From: Sphingomonas bacterium
GTDB taxonomy: Bacteria; Pseudomonadota; Alphaproteobacteria; Sphingomonadales; Sphingomonadaceae
Direction: 5' to 3'
Assembly: GCF_028292925.1 (NCBI RefSeq)
Contig: NZ_JAQGLK010000035.1
Span: forward strand, 1 to 55,193
DNA length: 55,193 nucleotides
In this document: positions 8,929 to 15,934 of the stretch, in pieces
How the letters are laid out: each line of letters opens with the position of its first letter
Position numbering within the stretch: position 1 is the first letter of the stretch
The notes under the pieces: model-generated
Told to the model about the DNA's origin: nothing
Seen by the model: only the letters and a program-made list of their open reading frames with translations
Database searches by the model: none
Translations under genes and position numbers: made by a program

Positions 8929-9269
8929 GCGACACTCCCCCGCTTTCCCGCGGCGAACGCGTCCGGCCGTGGCTGGCGCTCGTATTGCCACCCACCGCCT
9001 GGTACGTGTTCGAGTTAGGCCTTGCGAGCGCGCTGAAAGAAGCATGCGGGCCGGTCGGCGGCTGGCTGGGAATCGTGTGGGGCGCGGCGAGCCTCGTCGT
9101 CTGCGCGGCTGCCGCCGCACTTGCCTGGCCCTATGCCGGCCCGGCGGGGGATCAGACGCCGCCGCGGCAATGGCTCGCACGGGTGGCGTTGCTCCTGTCC
9201 GGCATCTTCGCGCTGGCCATCGCCTTCCAGACGCTCGGCGTCCTGATCGTGCCGCCGTGCGTGCGTTGA
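8925..9269 (+). CDS. Small three-helix membrane protein in the oxidase operon
   Basis: A 114-residue hydrophobic protein with about three transmembrane helices (roughly 17-37, 46-66 and 84-106). I do not recognise a named family. Its place, overlapping coxC by an ATGA junction and overlapping the CtaG gene, suggests a small accessory subunit or assembly helper of the oxidase, comparable in position to subunit IV proteins. No metal-binding motif is visible. Three cysteines (in EACGP, VVCAA and PPCVR) are present without obvious pattern. The function is inferred from context only. Confidence 0.75.
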   Translation: MSDTPPLSRGERVRPWLALVLPPTAWYVFELGLASALKEACGPVGGWLGIVWGAASLVVCAAAAALAWPYAGPAGDQTPPRQWLARVALLLSGIFALAIAFQTLGVLIVPPCVR

Positions 9270-10165
9270 TACGCCTCGCGCTGCTGCCGGCGCTGGCCCT
9301 CGCTGCGCCGGCCATGGCCCATGCCGGCCACGATCATCGAAACCCTCCCGGCTGGACATGGGATCCCTGGATCTCAGGCCCGCTGCTTCTGTCGGCACTG
9401 ATATTCGCGTTCGGCTGGCGAAGGCTGCATGCCCGCTCGGCAGGTGGGCGGGCACGGCTCGTCCGCCGTGCCTGGCTGTTCGCGGGCGGCTGGCTGGCGA
9501 TGGCCGGCGCCCTCGTCTCCCCGCTGCACGAGGCAGGGGAACGCTCCTTCACCGCCCATATGCTGGAACATGAGCTGCTGATGCTGGTGGCAGCCCCGCT
9601 GATCGTTCTGGCCGAGCCGCTGTCGGCGATGCTCTGGGCCTTTGCCCCCGATGCCCGGCGCGCGATCGGCAACGTCTCCAGCAGCGGTCCGGTCTCCGCC
9701 GTCTTCTCGGCACTCACGGGCGCGATCACCGCAACCGCGATCCAGTCGGCGATATTGTGGATCTGGCACATGCCCGCTTTGTTCGATCTGGCACTGGCCA
9801 GCGAGGGGTGGCACGCAACCCAGCATCTCTGCTTCGTGGTCAGCGCGCTCTTGTTCTGGACCGCCATGCTCGGCCGCCGCGGCGGCGGCGCGGGTGAGCC
9901 CGGCGCCCGCGCGCTTGCCGCATTATGCCTGCTCGCGACTTCGCTGGTCACGGGCGCGCTCGGCGCACTCATGGCCTTCTCCGAAAGCCCCTGGTATGCG
10001 GGCTATGCCCGTCTCGCCCGTGCACCTTTCGGCCTCAGCCCCGCGGAGGATCAGCAGGTCGCCGGCCTCATCATGTGGATTCCGGGTGGCCTGCTCCACG
10101 CGGTCGCTGCCCTTCTACTGTTTCGCTCCGTGATAGCGCCACAGAGAGCCGCCAATGCCCCATAG
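9257..10165 (+). CDS. ctaG: CtaG-type (caa3) cytochrome c oxidase assembly factor
   Basis: About 302 residues with an N-terminal hydrophobic segment followed by HAGHDH and then roughly seven transmembrane helices. Conserved histidines include HMLEHELLM, IWHMPALFD and ATQHLCF, the pattern of the caa3_CtaG family, which is tied to assembly of the copper site of caa3 oxidases. This is unrelated to the Cox11-type protein also called CtaG. I start at GTG 9257, which overlaps the previous gene by 13 bases; a TTG at 9266 overlapping its stop is an alternative. The gene overlaps the following cytochrome c gene by 11 bases. No Sco-type or Cox11-type gene is seen nearby, so this is the only copper-assembly candidate in the operon. 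Confidence 0.88.
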   Translation: MRALIRLALLPALALAAPAMAHAGHDHRNPPGWTWDPWISGPLLLSALIFAFGWRRLHARSAGGRARLVRRAWLFAGGWLAMAGALVSPLHEAGERSFTAHMLEHELLMLVAAPLIVLAEPLSAMLWAFAPDARRAIGNVSSSGPVSAVFSALTGAITATAIQSAILWIWHMPALFDLALASEGWHATQHLCFVVSALLFWTAMLGRRGGGAGEPGARALAALCLLATSLVTGALGALMAFSESPWYAGYARLARAPFGLSPAEDQQVAGLIMWIPGGLLHAVAALLLFRSVIAPQRAANAP

Positions 10166-10565
10166 CCTGCGCTTCGTCCTGCTGCTCACCGGGCTCGCCA
10201 CCCTGGCCGGTATCGCTTCGGTCGCCGTCCTGTACGGGCAGGACGCGGCACAGGCACGCACCACGGCGGAGCAGATCACCGGCGGTCATGCCGATGCCGG
10301 AAAGGCTGCGATGCTCCGCTATGGCTGCGGCGCGTGCCACCAGATCCCCGGCATCTCCGGCGCGCAGGGCCAGGTCGGCCCGTCTCTCCGCGCCATCGGC
10401 ACGCGATCCGAAATTGCAGGCGTGCTCGCCAACGATCCGCAAAACCTCATCCGCTGGATCCGCGATCCGCAGGAAGTCGTACCCGGCAACGGCATGCCGG
10501 ATCAGGGCATCAGCGAAGGCGATGCGCGCGACATCGCGGCCTATCTCTACACGATCCGGCGCTAG
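10155..10565 (+). CDS. Membrane-anchored cytochrome c, last gene of the oxidase operon
   Basis: A 136-residue protein with an N-terminal hydrophobic anchor or signal (residues about 7-28) and one haem c site, CGACH, near residue 58. A probable axial Met lies in NGMPDQGIS, and the C-terminal helix DARDIAAYLYTIR is of class I type. It overlaps the ctaG 3' end by 11 bases. It is the third c-type haem in the operon, after the lipoprotein cytochrome and the CoxB domain, and is likely a periplasmic electron donor held at the inner membrane. Confidence 0.9.
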   Translation: MPHSLRFVLLLTGLATLAGIASVAVLYGQDAAQARTTAEQITGGHADAGKAAMLRYGCGACHQIPGISGAQGQVGPSLRAIGTRSEIAGVLANDPQNLIRWIRDPQEVVPGNGMPDQGISEGDARDIAAYLYTIRR

Positions 10566-10679
10566 GCAGCGTGGACGGTCGATTGTCCGCAGCGCGAGGG
10601 AGTCGATGGACCTGTCTTTTTGCAGGCGGGCCCGGGGCGAGCGGGTCGCCCCCCCTGAATGCGCCATCGGGCGGGAACC

Positions 10680-10754
10680 TGGCTGGGGCGGCAGGATTCG
10701 AACCTGCGGATGGCGGCACCAAAAGCCGCTGCCTTACCACTTGGCGACGCCCCA
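10680..10754 (-). tRNA. tRNA-Gln (anticodon TTG)
   Basis: Read on the minus strand, the acceptor stem TGGGGCG pairs with CGCCCCA, followed by discriminator G and an encoded CCA (complement of 10680-10682). The anticodon loop is CTTTTGG with anticodon TTG, and the T-arm has GGTTCGAATCC. The 75 bases have no intron. The gene lies between the oxidase operon and the epimerase gene. Confidence 0.97.
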
Positions 10755-10851
10755 CCATCGCGGTTGCCGGCCTTATAGCCGCCCTTGCTCCGGTGGGAAG
10801 CCTCGACGCGACGCTTACCGTCGGTTAGGTCGCGGCGACCAAGCAAGGCGG

Positions 10852-11859
10852 ATGAACGACATGACGATCCTGGTGACGGGAGCCGCGGGCTTCATCGGCT
10901 TTCACGTCGCGGAGCGGCTGCTGGCGCGTGGCGATCGCGTGGTCGGCATCGACAATCTGAACGATTACTATTCGGTGGCGCTCAAGCAGGATCGGCTGGC
11001 GGTTCTGCGCGAGCGGCACGGCGATCGCTTCCGCTTCGTGCGCGTCGATTTCGCCGACCACGCCGCGCTGGATGCCGGGATCGGCACCGAGGATTTTACC
11101 CGCATCGTCCACCTCGGCGCGCAGGCCGGCGTGCGCTATTCGATCGAAAACCCGCGCGCCTATGTCGAGGCGAACCTTGTCGGGCATCTCAACATCCTCG
11201 AGATCGCCCGCCACCGTGCGGTCGATCAGCTCGTCTATGCGTCGTCGTCTTCGGTCTATGGCGGCAACGCCACCCTGCCGTTCCGGGTGGAGGACCGTGT
11301 CGATCGGCCGCTGTCGCTCTACGCCGCGACGAAGAAGGCGGATGAGTTGATGAGCGAGACATACGCCCATCTCTATCGCCTGCCGCAGACCGGGCTGCGG
11401 TTCTTCACCGTCTACGGGCCGTGGGGCAGGCCGGACATGGCAATGTGGATCTTCACGCGCAAGATCCTGGCGGGCGAGCCGATCCCGGTGTTCGGCGAAG
11501 GCAATATGCGCCGCGACTTCACCTACATCGACGATATCGTCACCGGCATCGTCGCGGCGCTGGACAACCCGCCGGCAGACGATGGCGCGGAAAAGGCCGG
11601 CGGCAGCATCGCCCCGCACCGGCTCTACAATATCGGCAACAACAATTCCGAAGAGCTCGGCGCGATGATCGGCCTGATCGAGGCGGCATGCGGCCGCCCG
11701 GCGATCCGCGATCTACACCCGATGCAGCCCGGCGACGTCCGCGAGACCTATGCCGACATCAGCGCCATCCAGCGTGATCTGGGCTTCGCGCCGACTACGC
11801 CCATTTCCGTCGGCGTGCCGAAATTCGTCGACTGGTATCGCGGCTATCACGGGCTCTGA
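10852..11859 (+). CDS. NAD-dependent epimerase, UDP-glucuronate 4-epimerase type
   Basis: About 335 residues of the extended short-chain dehydrogenase family. The N-terminal Rossmann motif is TGAAGFIGFH. The catalytic SSSSVYG serine and the YAATK tyrosine/lysine pair are present, and RRDFTYIDDIV and the C-terminal sugar-nucleotide domain follow. The DNLNDYY and FTVYGPWGRPDMA segments are typical of enzymes that convert UDP-glucuronate to UDP-galacturonate for capsule, exopolysaccharide or lipopolysaccharide synthesis. Two starts are possible: ATG 10852 directly after AAGGCGG, or ATG 10861 with better spacing and the usual family N-terminus (MTILVTG). No other polysaccharide gene is adjacent, so the pathway cannot be narrowed further. 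Confidence 0.9.
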   Translation: MNDMTILVTGAAGFIGFHVAERLLARGDRVVGIDNLNDYYSVALKQDRLAVLRERHGDRFRFVRVDFADHAALDAGIGTEDFTRIVHLGAQAGVRYSIENPRAYVEANLVGHLNILEIARHRAVDQLVYASSSSVYGGNATLPFRVEDRVDRPLSLYAATKKADELMSETYAHLYRLPQTGLRFFTVYGPWGRPDMAMWIFTRKILAGEPIPVFGEGNMRRDFTYIDDIVTGIVAALDNPPADDGAEKAGGSIAPHRLYNIGNNNSEELGAMIGLIEAACGRPAIRDLHPMQPGDVRETYADISAIQRDLGFAPTTPISVGVPKFVDWYRGYHGL

Positions 11860-11904
11860 GCAAGCGGGGCTCGATCATCGCGGCCCCGTCCGCTCGATCG
11901 CGGA

Positions 11905-13005
11905 TCAGAACAGCCGGTGTACCCAGCCGTGCGGATCGGGGGCATGGCCACGCTGGATCGCGACGAGTTCGCTTCGCAGCCGCTCGGTCGTCTGACCGGC
12001 GACGCCGTTGCCGATCGTGAACTCGCCATCCGCGCCGCGGACCCGGCCGATCGAGGTGACGACCGCCGCCGTACCGCAGGCGAAAGCCTCCACCAGCCGG
12101 CCGCTCGCCGCATCCGCCCGCCACTGATCCAGCGCATAGGGCTCCTCGCGCACCGTCAGCCCGCCGGCGCGCGCCAGCGTGAGCAGCGAATCGCGGGTGA
12201 TGCCGGGCAGGATCGTGCCGGTGAGCGGCGGCGTGGCCAGTGTGCCGTCGTCGAACACGAAGAAGATGTTCATGCCGCCGAGCTCCTCGACCCAGCGGCG
12301 CTCGGCCGCGTCGACGAACACCACCTGATCGCACCCGTGGGCGATCGCCTCGGCCTGCGCCTGAAGGCTGGCCGCGTAATTGCCGCCGCACTTGGCCGCG
12401 CCGGTGCCGCCGGGCGCGGCCCGCGTGAAATTGTCCGAAACCCACAGCGTGATGCCGGCATTGCCGGTGCCGTTGAAATAGGCGCCCGCGGCGGAGGCGA
12501 TCACCAGATAGAGATACTCCTTGGCCGGGCGCACCCCCAAAAACGTCTCGCTGGCGAACATGAAGGGGCGCAGGTACAGGCTGCCGCCGTCCCCGCCGGG
12601 GATCCAGGCCCGGTCTATTTCGACCAGCCGGCGAACCGATTCCAGGAAGATGTCCTCCGGCAGCTGGGCCATCGCCATCCGCTCGGCCGACTGGCGGAAG
12701 CGGCGGGCGTTCGCCTCCGGCCGGAACAGGGCGGTGCCGCCATCCTCCAGCCGATAGGCCTTCATGCCCTCGAAGATTTCCTGCGCGTAGTGGAGCACCG
12801 CCGCCGCGGGATCCAGCTCCAGAGGCGCGCGCGCCTGGATGCGGGCATCGTGCCAGCCGCGATCCTCGCTGTAGCGGACTACCGCCATGTGATCGGTGAA
12901 GACGCGGCCGAAGCCGGGGGAGACCAGCCGCGTGGCCCGTTCGTCGGCGGGTACGGGGGCAGCATGGGGCTCCAACCGGAACGTCAGCTTGTCGTCGCCG
13001 CTCAT
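11905..13005 (-). CDS. ilvE: Branched-chain amino acid aminotransferase
   Basis: A 366-residue fold-type IV PLP enzyme, close to the usual size for the long bacterial/eukaryotic BCAT form. Recognisable blocks are QEIFEGMKAYR, LYLRPFMF, the catalytic lysine in AAKCGGNYAAS, VEELGGMNIFFV, and the PLP-phosphate loop with FACGTAAVV. It catalyses the last step of leucine, isoleucine and valine synthesis, and the first step of their degradation, in the cytoplasm. The ATG at 13005 is preceded by AGGA with suitable spacing; upstream in-frame Met codons fall in the promoter region of the divergent MarR gene. The 85-base gap between the two starts is a natural place for control by that regulator. Confidence 0.95.
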   Translation of the reverse strand: MSGDDKLTFRLEPHAAPVPADERATRLVSPGFGRVFTDHMAVVRYSEDRGWHDARIQARAPLELDPAAAVLHYAQEIFEGMKAYRLEDGGTALFRPEANARRFRQSAERMAMAQLPEDIFLESVRRLVEIDRAWIPGGDGGSLYLRPFMFASETFLGVRPAKEYLYLVIASAAGAYFNGTGNAGITLWVSDNFTRAAPGGTGAAKCGGNYAASLQAQAEAIAHGCDQVVFVDAAERRWVEELGGMNIFFVFDDGTLATPPLTGTILPGITRDSLLTLARAGGLTVREEPYALDQWRADAASGRLVEAFACGTAAVVTSIGRVRGADGEFTIGNGVAGQTTERLRSELVAIQRGHAPDPHGWVHRLF

Positions 13006-13090
13006 TACGTCTTCCTGCCTTGCCGCCGCACCGCGAGCTGTTCGCCCAAACCCTTGCCAAACGTCTAGCGCGCTGGCACGATACGTCAAC

Positions 13091-13579
13091 ATGGCTGTCC
13101 CATCCGCTTCGCCACTTTTCCTGCGTGAGCCTGAGATACGGCGCGGCGTGGAACTGCTCTACTTCGGCTATAGCCATCTCACCCGATCGATCGATCGCCG
13201 GCTGAGCGAACAGGGCCTGGGCCGCGCCCACCACCGCGCGCTTTACTTCGTCGCGCGGGATCCGGGGATCACCGTCGGCGAATTACTGAAACTGCTCGGC
13301 ATCACCAAGCAGTCGCTGGGCCGCGTGCTGAGCGAGCTGGCCGAACGCAACCTGATGGAGACCCGTCCGGGCGAGCAGGACCGGCGCCAGCGGCTGCTGA
13401 GCCTGACGGCCGCCGGAGCGGAGCTGGAAGCAGAATTGTTCCAGTCGCTGCGCGAGCGGCTGTCCGCCGCTTATGCCGAGGCAGGGCATAGCTCCGTCGC
13501 CGGGTTCTGGACGGTGCTGGAAGGGCTGATCCCGGCAGAGGATCGCCAGCGGGTGCAGGATCTGCGCCGCGGCGGCTGA
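13091..13579 (+). CDS. MarR-family transcriptional regulator
   Basis: A 162-residue winged-helix protein. After an N-terminal helix (LLYFGYSHLTRSID) it has the DNA-binding helix-turn-helix with TVGELLKLLGITKQSLGRVL and the wing with ETRPGEQDRRQRLLSLT, the usual MarR D-x-R signature. The C-terminal helices would form the dimer interface. It is divergent from ilvE and convergent with proC. Regulating itself and perhaps ilvE is a reasonable guess from position; no ligand can be predicted. The ATG at 13091 was chosen because the homology starts just after it and the upstream extension would enter ilvE. Confidence 0.9.
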   Translation: MAVPSASPLFLREPEIRRGVELLYFGYSHLTRSIDRRLSEQGLGRAHHRALYFVARDPGITVGELLKLLGITKQSLGRVLSELAERNLMETRPGEQDRRQRLLSLTAAGAELEAELFQSLRERLSAAYAEAGHSSVAGFWTVLEGLIPAEDRQRVQDLRRGG

Positions 13580-13584
13580 AGCCG

Positions 13585-14394
13585 TCAGCCGCGGGCAGCG
13601 GCCGCCATGTCGGCATTGCGCCGTGCCGATGCGACGAGCGTCCGCTCCATCAGCGCCATGATCCCGTCCGGCCGGTCGAGAACGTTGAGGCCCTCGCGCG
13701 TGCTGCCGCCGGGGCTGGCGACACGATCGGCGATCGTGGCCGGCGTCTCGTCCGCTGCGGCGGCCAGCAGCGCCGATCCCTCGACCGTGGCCAATGCCAG
13801 CCGCGCCGCCTGATCGGCAGGCAGGCCGAGCCGCACACCGGCCGCAGCCATCGCGTCGATGAAGCGGAACAGGAACGCCGGGCCGCACCCGGAGAGCGCC
13901 GTCACCGCGTCGAACGAGCCTTCATCGGCGATCCACTCGACGATCCCGAGCGGGGCCATCAGCGCCGCCGCGGTGGCGGCCTCGGCGTGCCCCAGCCCTT
14001 CGCCGTGCAGCGCCATCACGCCGCGGCCGATCGATACCGCCATGTTCGGCATCACCCGCACGACGGCGCGGGGGGCAGGAAAGCGCGCACGCAGCGATCC
14101 GATCTCCACGCCCGCCAGGATGGATACCAGCAGCGTATCCGCGGCCAGAAGCGGGGCGAGCGCGGGCGCAACCACGTCGATCTGCTGAGGCTTGATAGCA
14201 AGGACCAGCGTGGCGGGTGGCGCCACGCCCTGAGGCGGAGCGGTGCGGCGCTGCACGCCATCCGGCAATGGAGCCGTTCCGTGGTCGATCACGGTGATGG
14301 CGCCGGGATCGACCCCGGCGGCGATCCAGCCGCGCAGCATCGCCCCGCCCATATTGCCGGCGCCGACCAGCCAGAGCGGTCCATCGAGCTGCAT
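13585..14394 (-). CDS. proC: Pyrroline-5-carboxylate reductase
   Basis: A 269-residue cytoplasmic enzyme that reduces pyrroline-5-carboxylate to proline using NAD(P)H. The N-terminal dinucleotide motif is GAGNMGGAM. VLAIKPQ, VRVMPNM and the C-terminal family signature around SPGGSTREGL are all present, and length is normal. The gene starts 26 bases downstream of the ybjN-like gene on the same strand, so the two are probably co-transcribed. The upstream extension of the frame (to 14769) runs antiphase through ybjN and is not real. Confidence 0.95.
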   Translation of the reverse strand: MQLDGPLWLVGAGNMGGAMLRGWIAAGVDPGAITVIDHGTAPLPDGVQRRTAPPQGVAPPATLVLAIKPQQIDVVAPALAPLLAADTLLVSILAGVEIGSLRARFPAPRAVVRVMPNMAVSIGRGVMALHGEGLGHAEAATAAALMAPLGIVEWIADEGSFDAVTALSGCGPAFLFRFIDAMAAAGVRLGLPADQAARLALATVEGSALLAAAADETPATIADRVASPGGSTREGLNVLDRPDGIMALMERTLVASARRNADMAAAARG

Positions 14395-14420
14395 TGCATT
14401 GAACTCCGGCGACACGTTGC

Positions 14421-14930
14421 TCAGGCTTCGCCCTGGGTTTCGATCAGGGCGGCGGCGATCGCCTCCTGCGGCGTCTTGTCGGCCCACAGCACGAACTGGA
14501 ACACCGGGTAGAAACGCTCGCACTCGTCGATCGCGGCCTCGACCAGCGTTTCCGCCTGATCGAGCGAGAGCTGCGCCTCGCCGCTGGCATCCAGCAGCGC
14601 CGCATGGCGGAACAGCAGCATTCCCGAAGACGCCCACATCTCGAAATGCCCGATCCACAATTGCTCGTTGATCAGCCCCAGCGTTTCGTAGAGCGGCCCG
14701 CGCTTGTCGGCGGGCACGCGGATGTCGGGCAGCGCCAGGAACTGCAGCACGCGATCCTCGTCGCGCCACACCGCGCGCAGCTCGTACTGCGTCCAGCTGC
14801 CCTGGAAGGTTGCGACGATTTCTTCGTCGGCACTCCGTTCGAACGACCAGCCATGGGCAGCGAAATACTGTTCGAGCGTATCGATCGGGGCGCTGGCATC
14901 GCGCACATTCTCGTAATCGTCGACAGTCAT
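14421..14930 (-). CDS. YbjN-domain protein
   Basis: A 169-residue acidic cytoplasmic protein of the YbjN (type III chaperone-like) fold, visible from QGSWTQYELRAVWR through RFYPVFQFVLWADKTPQEA. Members are linked to stress and motility phenotypes in enterobacteria, but the molecular role is not settled. Here it sits directly upstream of proC and downstream of ubiK. The ATG at 14930 (MTVDDYEN) is chosen because the further upstream in-frame sequence is proline/arginine rich and unlike the domain. Confidence 0.85.
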   Translation of the reverse strand: MTVDDYENVRDASAPIDTLEQYFAAHGWSFERSADEEIVATFQGSWTQYELRAVWRDEDRVLQFLALPDIRVPADKRGPLYETLGLINEQLWIGHFEMWASSGMLLFRHAALLDASGEAQLSLDQAETLVEAAIDECERFYPVFQFVLWADKTPQEAIAAALIETQGEA

Positions 14931-15035
14931 CCGCGCCGCTCCAATGGCACCCTCGCAGGGGCTACGGTGAACCGGCCGCCTGCCACTGGCAAGCGGCAAG
15001 CGGCGCGGACACAGGAAAAGCTGTGGATCAATCGC

Positions 15036-15341
15036 TTAGAAGACAGAGGGCGCACCGATATCGACGCTGCCGCCATCGGCGGCGCCCGGCGCCGTCGCCG
15101 CGGACTTCGCTTCCATCGCGTCCAGCCGGGTGCGCAGCATCGCGGCTTCCTCGCGCGCGGCGGCGGCCATCGCCTTGACCGCTTCGAATTCGTCGCGGCT
15201 GACGAAATCGAGCCCGCCCATCCACTCCTTGGCGCGCTCCTTGAACGAGCTTTCGGCCTCGCGGCCCATCCCGGCGATCGTGCCGGCGGCACCGTTCACG
15301 ATCTTCACGAAATCGTCGAACAGGCGGTTTTCGGATTGCAT
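15036..15341 (-). CDS. ubiK: UbiK-family accessory factor (BMFP domain)
   Basis: About 101 residues with the typical order NRLFDDFVKIVNGAAG, an amphipathic segment, DFVSRDEFEAVKAMA and a C-terminal coiled coil of about 30 residues. UbiK helps the ubiquinone-biosynthesis complex work under aerobic conditions, and the family also has membrane-fusogenic members (BMFP). I choose ATG 15341 because an AAGGA ribosome site lies nine bases upstream; the ATG at 15350 would be directly against that site. The C-terminus is rich in Ala, Gly and Asp, as often seen. Ubiquinone is needed by respiratory complexes, but not directly by the cytochrome c oxidase in this window. Confidence 0.88.
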   Translation of the reverse strand: MQSENRLFDDFVKIVNGAAGTIAGMGREAESSFKERAKEWMGGLDFVSRDEFEAVKAMAAAAREEAAMLRTRLDAMEAKSAATAPGAADGGSVDIGAPSVF

Positions 15342-15370
15342 GGGGTTCATTCCTTACGCGAAACAGGTGT

Positions 15371-15925
15371 TCAGAGCGTGATCTGGGTGCTCGCACCCGC
15401 CGGCGCAAGCTTCTCCGCGCCGGGGTTCATCGCGGCGATACCGTAATTGAGGGCAGCCGCGAACAGCAGCCAGGCCAGATAGGGCAGCATCAGCAGCCCG
15501 GCCCGCTGGCGGATGCGGCGGAACAGGATCGTCGTCGCCACCGCGCTCACGAAGATCAGCCCGATCAGCCACAAGGCGGCATGCACCCGGTGCGCCGCGA
15601 AGAACAAGGGCGACCACGCCAGGTTGAGCGCCAGTTGAACCCCGAACATGCCAGCCGCGATGCCCCGCCCCCGCGCGCCACGGGCCTGCCAGACGATCGC
15701 CAGCGCCAGCCCCTGCATCACGTAGAGGATCGTCCACGCCACCGGGAACGCCCAGGCCGGCGGCATGAAGGCAGGCTTGGCCAGTCCCGCGAACCAGGGA
15801 TTGTCGTACCCGGAATTGGCGAGCACGCCGGAGAGCATGCCCAGCAGCAGGACCAGCGGCACGGCAATGAGCGCCCGGCGGACCAGCGCCATCCGTAACT
15901 GCCCCGACGACGCCAGCTGCCCCAC
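15371..15925 (-). CDS. tspO: TspO/MBR-family tryptophan-rich sensory protein
   Basis: A 184-residue, five-helix membrane protein. Family blocks are NPWFAGLAKPAFMPPAW, the region around WTILYVM, LNLAWSPLFF and the last helix with PYLAWLLFAAALNYGI. TspO proteins bind tetrapyrroles, and in alphaproteobacteria they affect porphyrin and oxygen responses. The start is GTG at 15925, preceded by a strong AGGAAGGG; an internal ATG at 15892 lacks a good site. It begins nine bases after the RND permease stop, suggesting co-transcription with the efflux pair. Confidence 0.92.
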   Translation of the reverse strand: MGQLASSGQLRMALVRRALIAVPLVLLLGMLSGVLANSGYDNPWFAGLAKPAFMPPAWAFPVAWTILYVMQGLALAIVWQARGARGRGIAAGMFGVQLALNLAWSPLFFAAHRVHAALWLIGLIFVSAVATTILFRRIRQRAGLLMLPYLAWLLFAAALNYGIAAMNPGAEKLAPAGASTQITL

Positions 15926-15934
15926 CGTCCCTTC

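Noticed and set aside
9257-10165. Cox11-type CtaG
   Set aside because: The multi-helix protein with HAGHDH and several membrane histidines matches the caa3_CtaG family, not the single-helix Cox11 copper chaperone.
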